DNA from: Protaetiibacter sp. SSC-01
GTDB lineage: Bacteria; Actinomycetota; Actinomycetes; Actinomycetales; Microbacteriaceae
Direction: 5' to 3'
Assembly: GCF_014483895.1 (NCBI RefSeq)
Contig: NZ_CP059987.1
Location: 2,232,001 to 2,296,000 of the forward strand
DNA length: 64,000 nt
This document shows positions 55,017 to 63,674 of this stretch, piece by piece; the first letter of the stretch is position 1, and every line of letters starts with the position of its first letter. Position numbers and translations under genes: made by a program. The notes beneath the pieces were generated by a model. It was not told the origin of the DNA and made no database searches. It saw nothing but the letters and a program-made list of their open reading frames with translations.

Positions 55017-55240
55017 TGGTGGTGGGAACCAAGGGGCGGATGGTGATCCCTGCGGACATCCGATCTCGCCACGAGTGGGCCGAGGGCACGACGCTCCTGA
55101 CGATCGACACCGACGACGGCGTGATCCTGATGGAGAGGCAGCACGCGTTGCGACTCATCCGGGAACAACTCGCCGGCCGCGACCCCGTCGCCGAGTTGAT
55201 GCGCGAGCGCCGCCGGGACGCACAACGCGAAGATGAGTGA
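54998..55240 (+). CDS. vapB: AbrB/VapB-type antitoxin
   Basis: 80 residues (GTG start). VVVVGTKGRMVIPADIRSRHEWAEGTTLLTIDTDDGVILM is the swapped-hairpin AbrB DNA-binding domain; the C-terminal AELMRERRRDAQREDE is the likely toxin-wrapping tail. Overlaps vapC by 8 nt and the upstream gene by 19 nt. Confidence 0.9.
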   Translation: MGGTHVVVVGTKGRMVIPADIRSRHEWAEGTTLLTIDTDDGVILMERQHALRLIREQLAGRDPVAELMRERRRDAQREDE

Positions 55241-55625
55241 GCGCTACGTCTTCGATGCCTCCGCGCTTCTCGCCCTCCTGCAGGGCGAGGCGGGCGCTGA
55301 AACGGTCGAGCGACTGCTGGAATCCGGGGGCGTGTGCGGCGCGGCGAACTGGAGTGAGGTCGCGCAGAAGGTCTCTGCGGCCGGTGCAGACTGGGACATC
55401 GCCCGCGCCCTACTGCTGAGCTACCCGCTCGACGTCGAGCCGGTGACCGCGAGCGACGCCGAACACGCCGCCCGGCTCTGGAAACGCGGCTCGGGCCTCG
55501 CCCTCGGCGACCGACTCTGTCTCGCGCTGGCGCACAGACTCGGTGCCACCGCCGTCACCGCCGACGCGGCTTGGGGCGCTCGCGACCGCGTGCACCACAT
55601 CCGACGGGTCGGCCGCCGGAACTGA
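55233..55625 (+). CDS. vapC: PIN-domain toxin VapC
   Basis: 130 residues, Mg-dependent RNase fold with acidic residues Asp8 (FDASALL), Glu42 (NWSEV), Asp93 (LGDRLCL) and Asp111 (VTADAAW). All four catalytic positions are intact. ATG lies within the end of vapB. Ends 3 nt before the convergent ilvE stop. Confidence 0.92.
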   Translation: MSERYVFDASALLALLQGEAGAETVERLLESGGVCGAANWSEVAQKVSAAGADWDIARALLLSYPLDVEPVTASDAEHAARLWKRGSGLALGDRLCLALAHRLGATAVTADAAWGARDRVHHIRRVGRRN

Positions 55626-55628
55626 CCG

Positions 55629-56744
55629 TCAGGCGTCGAGGCGGTACAGCCAGCCGTGGCGGTCCTCGACGCGGCCGTACTGGATGCCCGTGAGCTCCTC
55701 GCGCAGCGACATCGCGAGGCGGTCGTCGCGCTCCGGCATGACGATGTCGCGCCCGTCGGGGGTCTTGATCTCGGCGATGGGCGTCACGACCGCGGCGGTG
55801 CCGCACGCGAACGCCTCCACGATGTCGCCCGAGGCGACGCCCTCGCGCCACTCCTCGTAGGCGATGTCGCGCTGCTCGATCGCGTGACCGCGGTCCTTCG
55901 CGAGCTGCAGGATGGAGTCGCGCGTGATGCCCTCGAGGATCGAGTCGGATGCCGGGGTGAGGAGGGTGCCGTCCTTGCGCACGAGCACGATGTTCATGCC
56001 GCCGAGCTCCTCGAGGTACTTGCCCTCCTGCGAGTCGAGGAAGAGCACCTGGGCGCATCCGTGCTCGTAGGCCTCCGCCTGCGGCAGGAGCGACGCGGCG
56101 TAGTTGCCGCCCGTCTTCGCGGCGCCCGTGCCGCCGAACGCGGCGCGCGCGTACGTCGTCGAGAGCCAGATCGACACAGGCGTCACGCCGCCCGTGAAGT
56201 AGGCGCCCGCGGGCGAGGCGATGAGGTAGTAGTTGATCTTCTTCGCGGGGCGCACGCCGAGGAACGCCTCCTTCGCGAACGCGAACGGGCGCAGGTAGAG
56301 GCTCGTCTCGTCCTGCGTCGGCACCCAGTCGCCGTCGACGGCGATGAGCTGCTTGAGCGAGTCGAGGAAGTACTCGGTCGGCAGCTCGGGCATCGCGAGG
56401 CGCTTCGCGGAGCGCTGCATGCGCGCGGCGTTCATCTCCGGGCGGAAGGTCCAGATGGAGCCGTCGGCGTGACGGTAGGCCTTGAGCCCCTCGAAGATCT
56501 CCTGCGCGTAGTGCAGCACGGCCGCGGCCGGGTCGAGCTGGATGGGGCCGTAGGGCTGCACGCGGGGACGGTGCCAGCCGCCACGCTCCGACCAGCAGAT
56601 GTCGACCATGTGGTCGGTGAAGAACTGCCCGAAGCCGGGGTTCGCGAGGATCGCCTCGCGCTCCTCGGGGCTCTTCGCGTTCTCGTTGCGGGTCACCTGG
56701 AACTGCAGGTCCTGGTTGGCCATCGGCAGGAGGTTGAGGGTCAT
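55629..56744 (-). CDS. ilvE: branched-chain amino acid aminotransferase
   Basis: Transaminates Leu, Ile and Val with 2-oxoglutarate, PLP-dependent. 371 residues, type II form. PLP-binding Lys in GAAKTGGNYAAS, and LEELGGMNI and EGITRDSILQLA segments are typical. ATG start (MTLNLLPMANQ); the internal Met8 is an alternative. 56 nt after leuB. Confidence 0.96.
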   Translation of the reverse strand: MTLNLLPMANQDLQFQVTRNENAKSPEEREAILANPGFGQFFTDHMVDICWSERGGWHRPRVQPYGPIQLDPAAAVLHYAQEIFEGLKAYRHADGSIWTFRPEMNAARMQRSAKRLAMPELPTEYFLDSLKQLIAVDGDWVPTQDETSLYLRPFAFAKEAFLGVRPAKKINYYLIASPAGAYFTGGVTPVSIWLSTTYARAAFGGTGAAKTGGNYAASLLPQAEAYEHGCAQVLFLDSQEGKYLEELGGMNIVLVRKDGTLLTPASDSILEGITRDSILQLAKDRGHAIEQRDIAYEEWREGVASGDIVEAFACGTAAVVTPIAEIKTPDGRDIVMPERDDRLAMSLREELTGIQYGRVEDRHGWLYRLDA

Positions 56745-56800
56745 GGCTGGCTCGTCTTCTCGAAGGTCGTGAACTCTATTGTGCGCCTGCCGCCCGGGCG

Positions 56801-57847
56801 TCAGCCCAGTCGTGCGGCGATCGCGCTGCCGACCTCGGCGGTCGTGCGCGGGCTGGTTCCTCGCTCGGCGAGGTCGGCCCCCACTGCCTCCTCGACCCGG
56901 TGCGCCGCATCCGTGAGCCCGAGGTGGTCGAGCAGGAGAGCGGTCGACAGGATCGCGGCCGTGGGGTCGGCCTTCTGCTGCCCGGCGATGTCGGGTGCGG
57001 ATCCGTGAACCGGCTCGAACATGCTGGGGAACGTGCCGTCGGGGTTGATGTTGCCCGAGGCCGCCAGTCCGATGCCGCCGCTGATGGCGCCGGCCAGATC
57101 GGTGAGGATGTCGCCGAAGAGATTGTCGGTGACGATGACGTCGAACCTACCAGGGTCGGTGACCATGTGGATGGTCGCGGCGTCGACGTGCTGGTAGTTC
57201 CACGCCACGTCCGGATGATTGGCCGCCTCCGCCTCGACGAGTCGCGTCCACAGGCCGCCGGCGTGGGTGAGCACGTTGGTCTTGTGCACGAGCGTCACCT
57301 GCTTGCGGCGGCGCTCGGCGAGCTCGAACGCGTAGCGCACGACCCGCTCGATGCCGTAGGCGGTGTTGACGCTCACCTCGTTGGCGATCTCGTGGGGGGT
57401 GCCCTTCCGGATGCTGCCGCCGTTGCCGACGTACGGCCCCTCGGTGCCCTCCCGCACGACGACGAAGTCGACCTGGCCGGGGTTCGCGAGCGGGCTCGCG
57501 ACCGTCGGGTAGAGCACCGTGGGGCGGAGGTTGACGTAGTGGTCGAACGCGAACCGCAGCTTGAGCAGCAGGCCGCGCTCGATGATCCCGCCCGCGAGGC
57601 GGGCGTCGCGGGGGTCGCCGCCGACGGCGCCGAGCAGGATCGCGTCGTGCTGCGCGAGGGATGCGAGGTCGGCGTCGTCGAGGATGTTGCCGGTCTCGAG
57701 GTAGTGCGCCGCGCTGAACGGGTACGCGGTGACGGCGAGCTGAGCCTCCCCGGCGACCGCGGCATCCAGCACCTTCACCGCCTCGGCGATCACTTCGGGT
57801 CCGATTCCGTCTCCCGCGATCACGGCGAGGTCGATGGTGCGCGTCAT
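56801..57847 (-). CDS. leuB: 3-isopropylmalate dehydrogenase
   Basis: Leucine biosynthesis, NAD-dependent oxidative decarboxylation. 348 residues. [31 protein letters not shown], the active-site [14 protein letters not shown] and [29 protein letters not shown] mark the family. Upstream of ilvE on the same strand. Confidence 0.97.
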   Translation of the reverse strand: MTRTIDLAVIAGDGIGPEVIAEAVKVLDAAVAGEAQLAVTAYPFSAAHYLETGNILDDADLASLAQHDAILLGAVGGDPRDARLAGGIIERGLLLKLRFAFDHYVNLRPTVLYPTVASPLANPGQVDFVVVREGTEGPYVGNGGSIRKGTPHEIANEVSVNTAYGIERVVRYAFELAERRRKQVTLVHKTNVLTHAGGLWTRLVEAEAANHPDVAWNYQHVDAATIHMVTDPGRFDVIVTDNLFGDILTDLAGAISGGIGLAASGNINPDGTFPSMFEPVHGSAPDIAGQQKADPTAAILSTALLLDHLGLTDAAHRVEEAVGADLAERGTSPRTTAEVGSAIAARLG

Positions 57848-57996
57848 GCGTTCAGATTATCGGGCCGCGCAGGCGCCGCCGTGCGCGCGTATAGCGCTCC
57901 GGGGGCCGCCGAGTCAACGGGCTGTCCGCATCCGGTCGCGAACCCTAATTTCGTACCCAAGCCCCCCACGAGGGGACCGGAAACTAGGAGGCCACC

Positions 57997-58251
57997 ATGA
58001 GCATCGGGCTCGGCATCTTCCTCTTCGTCGTCGGAGCGATTCTGACGTTCGCACTGAACGTGCAGACGGACGTGATCGACCTCGACCTCGTCGGCTACCT
58101 GCTCATGGGAGCAGGACTCGTCGTCACCATCATCGGACTCGTGCTCCTCATGCGGAAGCGTCAGTCCATCACCACCGTCCGGTCGGACGTCGACCCCGCT
58201 ACGGGAACGCGGGTCGACCAGCGTGCGACCGAGACCGACCCGCTGCCGTAA
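57997..58251 (+). CDS. DUF6458-family two-span membrane protein
   Basis: 84 residues: MSIGLGIFLFVVGAILTFALNVQTDVIDLDLVGYLLMGAGLVVTIIGLVLLMRKR, two hydrophobic spans with the conserved VDLDLVGYLLMGAG turn. TAGGAGG precedes the ATG. Function unknown. Confidence 0.88.
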   Translation: MSIGLGIFLFVVGAILTFALNVQTDVIDLDLVGYLLMGAGLVVTIIGLVLLMRKRQSITTVRSDVDPATGTRVDQRATETDPLP

Positions 58252-58268
58252 CCGCAGCTCGGGGTCCC

Positions 58269-58308
58269 AAGCGGCACGTGCCTTTCGGGTGGGCACGTGC
58301 CGCTTTCT
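58269..58308 (+). terminator. hairpin terminator after the DUF6458 gene
   Basis: AAGCGGCACGTGCC (58269-58282) pairs with 58292-58305 over 14 bp, then TCTCG. Confidence 0.8.
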
Positions 58309-58362
58309 CGTGTGCCGCAGCCCGGCCGCCCCGGTGCGGGGGTGGGGAGCCGGGCCGCGGGG

Positions 58363-59634
58363 TCAGAGGTGCGCGCCGCGGCGGCGGCGGGACGCGATGA
58401 CGCCGACCAGGCCGAGCAGCAGGAGCACGATCCCGATCGCGAGCTGCAGGATCAGCTCGGCCTCCGCGACGCCCGTGGCCGCGAGGAGCGCGGCGACGGT
58501 GACGCCCGCGACGTGGGCCACCACGTTGCCGGACTCGTCGAGCAGGGCGATCGTGTGCACGCCGCCCGGCAGGGAGGCGGGCACCGTGAAGGTGGCCGCG
58601 CCCGTGGGTCCGACCCACACCCAGCCCACCGGCGTGGGCTCGGAGTAGAAGGTCACGAAGACCCACTGGTTCGCGAACGCGGCGCCCAGCTGCAGGGTGA
58701 TCGTGCGGTCGTCGCCCGCCGTGCCGCTCTGGACGGTGGATGCCGGCAGCGCCTGCCCGGACGCGGCGATCGCGTCCTCCGCGGAGGGCGGCGGGGTGGG
58801 CTGCGTCGTCGGCGGCTCGGCCGCCGAGGGGGCGTCGAGCACGATCGCGAGCATGAGGGTGCCGTACTCCGCCCACCCGGTGTCGGCGCGGAAGACGCCG
58901 GTGGGACCGGTGCTCTCGTAGTTGCCGGCGACGGAGGAGTTCAGGTAGACGCCGTGGACGTCCGCATCCGACCCGACGGTCACGGTGCCCTCGAGCGCCA
59001 CGTTGAGCGCGTCGTACGGCCCCGTCGTGGCGAGCGGGTGGGCTCCGCCGTTGCGCGTGTCGAAGGCGATGCCCACGATGACCTCACCCGGCAGCGTCAC
59101 GGCACCCGAGAAGTCGAAGCTGTGGGTGAACAGCACCCCGCTCACGCACGCCGAACCGTCGAACCACTTCTTCCCATCGCAGTTCACCGTGTCGCCGCTC
59201 GGGCGGTAGGGGGCGACGATCGTCTCGGTGGAGCTCGCGAGGGGCGCGCCCACCGCGCCGTCGGCGCCGACGGCGTAGAGGGTGACGGTCACCGGATGCG
59301 TGAAGGTGGCCCCGGGGGTCGTGGCGCAGTCTCCCGTGTTCCAGGCACCCGTCTCGCAGGCCCAACTCGAGAAGCCGACCTGCACCCGTGCGAGGGCGCC
59401 GGTGGCGCTGCCGAGCACCACCCGGTCGCCGAACTCGCTCGTGCGGGTGGCGGAGTAGCCCAGGCTCCCGACGTTGCTGGGCAGCGTCGCCGGGATCGCG
59501 TCGTAGGCGACCGAGTCCGCGGCTCCCGCGGCAGGCGCCGCAGCCGACTGGGCGGCCGCGATCGTGGCGATCGACAGCAACGCGACGAGCGCGAGCGCGA
59601 GTGCGCGGATGGCGCGCGGCATGGTGATGGACAT
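58363..59634 (-). CDS. secreted surface protein with LAATG sortase-type anchor
   Basis: 423 residues: signal peptide (MSITMPRAIRALALALVALLSIATIAAAQSAAA), a beta-rich domain rich in Gly/Thr with paired cysteines (WACETGAWNTGDC, NCDGKKWFDGSACVSG), a Pro linker at about 285-300, a second small beta domain, and at 384 LAATG followed by a hydrophobic span and RRRRGAHL. That tail is the class E sortase pattern of actinobacteria, so cell-wall attachment is expected. GGAGG precedes the ATG. Confidence 0.8.
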   Translation of the reverse strand: MSITMPRAIRALALALVALLSIATIAAAQSAAAPAAGAADSVAYDAIPATLPSNVGSLGYSATRTSEFGDRVVLGSATGALARVQVGFSSWACETGAWNTGDCATTPGATFTHPVTVTLYAVGADGAVGAPLASSTETIVAPYRPSGDTVNCDGKKWFDGSACVSGVLFTHSFDFSGAVTLPGEVIVGIAFDTRNGGAHPLATTGPYDALNVALEGTVTVGSDADVHGVYLNSSVAGNYESTGPTGVFRADTGWAEYGTLMLAIVLDAPSAAEPPTTQPTPPPSAEDAIAASGQALPASTVQSGTAGDDRTITLQLGAAFANQWVFVTFYSEPTPVGWVWVGPTGAATFTVPASLPGGVHTIALLDESGNVVAHVAGVTVAALLAATGVAEAELILQLAIGIVLLLLGLVGVIASRRRRGAHL

Positions 59635-59708
59635 GTCTTTTCCTCCGGTTCGGGCGCCGCCACGCTACCGGGGGACGGAGCGGACACGCCCGGGGTACAC
59701 CACGATCA

Positions 59709-59722
59709 CCCCCTGACGGGGG
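59709..59722 (-). terminator. short hairpin after serA
   Basis: CCCCC-TGAC-GGGGG, about 37 nt past the serA stop on the minus strand. Short, so weak. Confidence 0.4.
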
Positions 59723-59758
59723 CGGACCGCCCGAGACACCCCCGCACGGGGTACCGGA

Positions 59759-61354
59759 TCAGATGTCGACGATGTCGATCTCGCGCACCTCGGCGGCGTC
59801 GATGGCGGTGCGCACGCGCTCGAGCACGTCGTCCGGGACGGGCGAGTCGACCGTGATTATCGACAGCGCCTGGCCGCCCGCGCTGCGGCGGGCGATCTGC
59901 ATGCCCGCGATGTTGATGCCCGCGTCGCCGAACTCCTTGCCGTAGACGGCGACGATGCCCGGACGGTCGGTGTAGAACATCACGATGTGGTGCTCGTCGA
60001 TCGGCACCTCGATGTCGTAGCCGTTGAGCCCGATGAGCTTCTCGGCCATCTTCGTGCCGGCGAGCGTGCCCGCGACCTCGACGGACGTGCCGTCGGACAG
60101 CACGCCGCGCAGCGTCGTCGTGTTGCGGTAGTCCTTGCTCTCCTCGGAGACGTTGAGGCTCGAGGCGATGCCGCGCTGCTCGGCGAGGAGCGGCGCGTTG
60201 ACGTACGACACGTTCTCGGTGACGAGGTTCGTGAAGTAGCCCTTGAGCGCGGCGAGACGGTAGACGCTCACGTCGTAGGCGGCGAGCTCACCGCGCACGT
60301 CGACCTCGAGGTCGGTGAGGGCGCCGTGACCCGCGACGGCCGCGAGCACCTGGCCGAGCTTCTCGACGAGAGCGATGCCGGGGCGCACGAACGGGTCGAT
60401 GACGCCGCCGGCGACGTTCACCGCATCCGGCACGAGCTCGCCCTCGAGGGCGAGGCGCACGCTGCGGGCGACCGAGACGCCGGCTTTCTCCTGCGCCTCG
60501 TCGGTCGAGGCGCCGAGGTGCGGCGTGACGACGACGTTGGGCAGCGAGAGCAGCTTCTTGTCGACGGGCGGCTCGGCGTTGAACACGTCGAGGCCGGCAC
60601 CCGCGATGTCGCCCGCGGTGAGGGCGTCGTAGAGCGCGTCCTCGTCGATGAGGCCGCCGCGCGCGACGTTGACGATGTAGGCGGTCTTCTTCATCTTCTG
60701 CAGCTGCGGCGCCGCGATCATGCCGGTCGTCTCGGGCGTCTTCGGCATGTGGATGGAGATGAAGTCGGACTGCTCGAGCAGCTCGTCGAGCGTCACCAGG
60801 CGCACGCCGAGCTGCTGGGCGCGGGCGGGCGACACGTAGGGGTCGTACGCGACGACCTCGACGCCGAACGCCTGCAGACGCGCTGTGATGAGCGCGCCGA
60901 TGCGGCCGAGGCCGATGATGCCGACGGTCTTCTCGTAGAGCTCGGTGCCGGTGTACTTCGAGCGCTTCCACTCCCCCGCGGCGAGGCTCGCGTGCGCTGC
61001 CGGGATGTGCCGGGCGAGGCTCAGGATGTGGCCGATCGTGAGCTCGGCGGCGCTGATGATGTTGGAGGTCGGCGCGTTGACGACCATGACGCCCGCCTCG
61101 GTGGCGGCCTTGATGTCGACGTTGTCGAGGCCCACGCCGGCGCGGGCGACGACCTTGAGCGCGGGGGCCGCGGCGAGCGCCTCCGCGTCGATCTGCGTCG
61201 CCGAGCGGATGAGCACCGCGCTCGCGTCGGCGAGCGCCGCGAGGAGCGCGGGCCGGTCGGTGCCGTCGACATCGCGGATGTCGAAGTCGGGGCCGAGCGC
61301 CTCGACGGTGGCGGGCGAGAGTTGTTCGGCGATCAGGACGATCGGCTTTGCCAC
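59759..61354 (-). CDS. serA: D-3-phosphoglycerate dehydrogenase
   Basis: First step of serine synthesis. 531 residues, the long form: catalytic 2-hydroxyacid dehydrogenase core with GIIGLGRIGALIT, NVARGGLIDEDAL and TPHLGAST, an allosteric-substrate domain (VDVRGELAAYDVSVYRLAALKGYF) and a C-terminal ACT domain (EHHIVMFYTDRPGIVAVYGKEFGDAGINIAGMQI) for serine feedback. GTG start with AAAGGA upstream. Confidence 0.97.
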   Translation of the reverse strand: MAKPIVLIAEQLSPATVEALGPDFDIRDVDGTDRPALLAALADASAVLIRSATQIDAEALAAAPALKVVARAGVGLDNVDIKAATEAGVMVVNAPTSNIISAAELTIGHILSLARHIPAAHASLAAGEWKRSKYTGTELYEKTVGIIGLGRIGALITARLQAFGVEVVAYDPYVSPARAQQLGVRLVTLDELLEQSDFISIHMPKTPETTGMIAAPQLQKMKKTAYIVNVARGGLIDEDALYDALTAGDIAGAGLDVFNAEPPVDKKLLSLPNVVVTPHLGASTDEAQEKAGVSVARSVRLALEGELVPDAVNVAGGVIDPFVRPGIALVEKLGQVLAAVAGHGALTDLEVDVRGELAAYDVSVYRLAALKGYFTNLVTENVSYVNAPLLAEQRGIASSLNVSEESKDYRNTTTLRGVLSDGTSVEVAGTLAGTKMAEKLIGLNGYDIEVPIDEHHIVMFYTDRPGIVAVYGKEFGDAGINIAGMQIARRSAGGQALSIITVDSPVPDDVLERVRTAIDAAEVREIDIVDI

Positions 61355-61478
61355 GGAAGTTCCTTTGCGGGGACTGCGGCTCCAGGCCGCGGAGAGGGGA
61401 TGCCACGGCGCGCGCGGGCGCGGCACAGTCAGCGTACCGGACGCCGCATGCCCGTTTCGGCGCGTGACCTGCGCCATA

Positions 61479-61536
61479 GTTCCCGTTCCGCGCGTTTGTT
61501 CCCGAAGGAACGGGTGCAAACGCGCGGAACGGGAAC
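61479..61536. repeat. long palindromic element, copy 2
   Basis: A 20-bp perfect stem: GTTCCCGTTCCGCGCGTTTG (61479-61498) with 61517-61536, enclosing the same inner TTCC-CGAA-GGAA hairpin as copy 1 (675-726). Lies 29 nt after the stop of the minus-strand gene 61566-61928. Confidence 0.88.
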
Positions 61537-61565
61537 TCGGCTGGGCGGGAGCGCCAGCGGGAGGG

Positions 61566-61928
61566 TCAGCCGAGCACGTAGAGGCTCAGCGCGGCGGCGG
61601 CGGTCGTGGCGAGGCCCGCCGCGAAGACGACGACGCGCGCGCTCAGCGAGCGGCCTCGCCCGAGCAGCAGCGCCGCGAGGTACGCGACAAGGGGCACGGC
61701 GACCCCCGCGACGAGCGTCGCCCACGGGATGTACTCCGCGAACCCCTGCGCCGAATAGAGCGCGGGCAGCGCGATGAGGTTGCTCGCCGCGGCGAACAGG
61801 AACCAGCCGTAGAGCGCCGCGAAGATCACGGCGACGCCGATCGCCCAGCCGAGGGGCACGGATGCGGCGGGCGCCCCGGTCGCATCTGCCCCGTTCACGT
61901 GCTCGTCCTTCATGTCCTGCTCGCTCAC
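61566..61928 (-). CDS. hypothetical membrane protein, 120 aa
   Basis: Three hydrophobic spans (LGWAIGVAVIFAALYGWFLF, IPWATLVAGVAVPLVAYLAALLL, VVVFAAGLATTAAAALSLYVLG) after a short hydrophilic N-terminus. The GTG start overlaps the upstream stop (GTGA) with GGGAG 6 nt away; ATG 61913 is an alternative. Two-gene unit with 61925-62407. Confidence 0.72.
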   Translation of the reverse strand: MSEQDMKDEHVNGADATGAPAASVPLGWAIGVAVIFAALYGWFLFAAASNLIALPALYSAQGFAEYIPWATLVAGVAVPLVAYLAALLLGRGRSLSARVVVFAAGLATTAAAALSLYVLG

Positions 61929-62407
61929 TGCATGCTCCCGATCCAGTAGCCGAGGGCGGGCCACGGCACGAGCACGAGGGCCCCGACGAGGAGGGACAGC
62001 ATCCGCTTGGGCCCGCGACGGCGCACCCCCTCGGGCGTAAGGGTCAGCACGGCCGCGAACCACAGCGCCGCGGCGACCATCGCGAGGAACTCGCCGAGCT
62101 GCCACATGACCTCGCCGAGCAGGTCGAGTCCCGGGTAGAACATGAGCTGCACCGAGAAGATCCAGCCGATCGAGATCGCGAGGTACACAGCACCGAAGGC
62201 GTAGGTGCCGAGCTGGAACGCCCGCTCGGCGGGCGTGCGCGGCACGACGGGGGCCTCCTCGAGGGGCGCGTCGTCCGCGCCGGCGGGGGCGGCATCCGTC
62301 TCGTCGCGCAGGCGCGGCGTCATGCGTCCGCGGTCGTCGTCGCCCGCCCAGCTGAGGGCGTCGTCGTCGTCCGTCTCGTCGACGGGCTCGGGGTCGCGCG
62401 GGGTCAC
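61925..62407 (-). CDS. hypothetical membrane protein, 160 aa
   Basis: Acidic N-terminal ~60 residues (DPEPVDETDDDDALSWAGDDD), then about three to four spans (LGTYAFGAVYLAISIGWIF, LLGEVMWQLGEFLAMVAAALWFAAVL, MLSLLVGALVLVPWPALGYWIG). GTG is chosen because GGGGGAGG precedes it; ATG 62425 would include that site as codons. Unknown function. Confidence 0.72.
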   Translation of the reverse strand: MTPRDPEPVDETDDDDALSWAGDDDRGRMTPRLRDETDAAPAGADDAPLEEAPVVPRTPAERAFQLGTYAFGAVYLAISIGWIFSVQLMFYPGLDLLGEVMWQLGEFLAMVAAALWFAAVLTLTPEGVRRRGPKRMLSLLVGALVLVPWPALGYWIGSMQ

Positions 62408-62459
62408 CCGTCCATCCTCCCCCATGGAGGCTGAGCCGAAGACCCGCTCTCGCCGCGCC

Positions 62460-63596
62460 TCAGGATTCGAGGCGCAGCCGGAACACCTCGGTGAGCTGCG
62501 CGTGCAGCGGATGCGCGGGCTCGATCCCGCAGAGCTCGGTCGCGAGGTCGCCCGGGGCGGCACCGGATGCGAGACGCGCCTGCAGCTCGACGGCCTCCGG
62601 GTCGTCGGCGGGGTCGAAGCGCAGGGCGGCGCCGACGGCCGTGAGCAGGTTCCAGGCGGGCTCGCCGCGTTCGGCGAGCTGCGCCGCGGGGTCGATGAAG
62701 CGCTCGTGCCGGCCGAGCTTGCGCAGCGGCGCGCGGCCCACGCGGGCGCACGAGTCGGGCAGCTCGGGGTTCGTGATGCGCGTGAGCGTCGTGTCGACGT
62801 AGCGGGCCTGCTCCTCTTCGGAGAAGCCGTGCTTCGCGATGAGCAGGGCGCTCGTCTCGGCGAGCACGGCGCGCACCTCGGCGAGCACCTCGGGCACCTC
62901 GAGCGCCTCCGCGATCGTCGCGATGTCGCGCTGGTAGCCGAGGTAGGCGGTCGCCGCGTGGCCCGTGTTGACGGTGAAGAGCTTGCGCTCGATGTAGGGC
63001 TCGAGGTCGTCGACCCAGTGCACGCCCGCGAGCTCGGGCTCGTCGCCGCCGAACGGGGTGCGGTCGACGGCCCACTCCCAGAACGCCTCGAGCGTCACGT
63101 CGAGGCCCCCGCGCTGCTCGGGCACGATGCGGTCGATCGCGCAGTTCGCCCAGATCGCGCGGTCCATGTCGCCGCCGAGCTCGCGCACGGCGGCCGCGAG
63201 GATGTCGGTGCCGCCGATCGCGTTCTCGCACGCGATGACGATGAGGGGCTTCGCGTCGGCGGCACGCTGCGCGAGGCCCTGCACGATGAGCGGGGCGACG
63301 AACTGCAGGATGCGCGCGCCCACGGCGGTCGTGACGATGTCGGCCCGCGCGATCTCGGCGGCCACGTCATCCGGATGCTCGCGCGAGTCGATCGCGCGGT
63401 AGCCGTCGATCACGAGCTCGCGGGCCCCCTCGCCCACCTCGTGCACGCGGTAGCTCGGCTCGCGCTGGAGCGCGCCGATGAGCTCCTCGCTCACGTCGGC
63501 GAACACGACCTCGTATCCGCTCTCCCGAAGGAACGGGGCCACGAACCCGCGCCCGATGTTGCCCGCCCCGAAGTGCACCGCCGTCGTCGCCGTCAT
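62460..63596 (-). CDS. mtlD: mannitol-1-phosphate 5-dehydrogenase
   Basis: Oxidises mannitol-1-phosphate to fructose-6-phosphate. 378 residues. VHFGAGNIGRGFVAPFL is the NAD site, and ENAIGGTDIL, IERKLFTVNTGHAATAYLGY and the late catalytic region with Lys and His are typical. ATG preceded by GGGGG. No mannitol PTS gene is visible in the window. Confidence 0.95.
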   Translation of the reverse strand: MTATTAVHFGAGNIGRGFVAPFLRESGYEVVFADVSEELIGALQREPSYRVHEVGEGARELVIDGYRAIDSREHPDDVAAEIARADIVTTAVGARILQFVAPLIVQGLAQRAADAKPLIVIACENAIGGTDILAAAVRELGGDMDRAIWANCAIDRIVPEQRGGLDVTLEAFWEWAVDRTPFGGDEPELAGVHWVDDLEPYIERKLFTVNTGHAATAYLGYQRDIATIAEALEVPEVLAEVRAVLAETSALLIAKHGFSEEEQARYVDTTLTRITNPELPDSCARVGRAPLRKLGRHERFIDPAAQLAERGEPAWNLLTAVGAALRFDPADDPEAVELQARLASGAAPGDLATELCGIEPAHPLHAQLTEVFRLRLES

Positions 63597-63674
63597 GCCC
63601 CCATTCAAGCGGCCCGCCTCGACCCCGGCCAGCCCCGCTGCTTCCGCTCCCCCCGGAACCCCGAGTCGGCGCGC

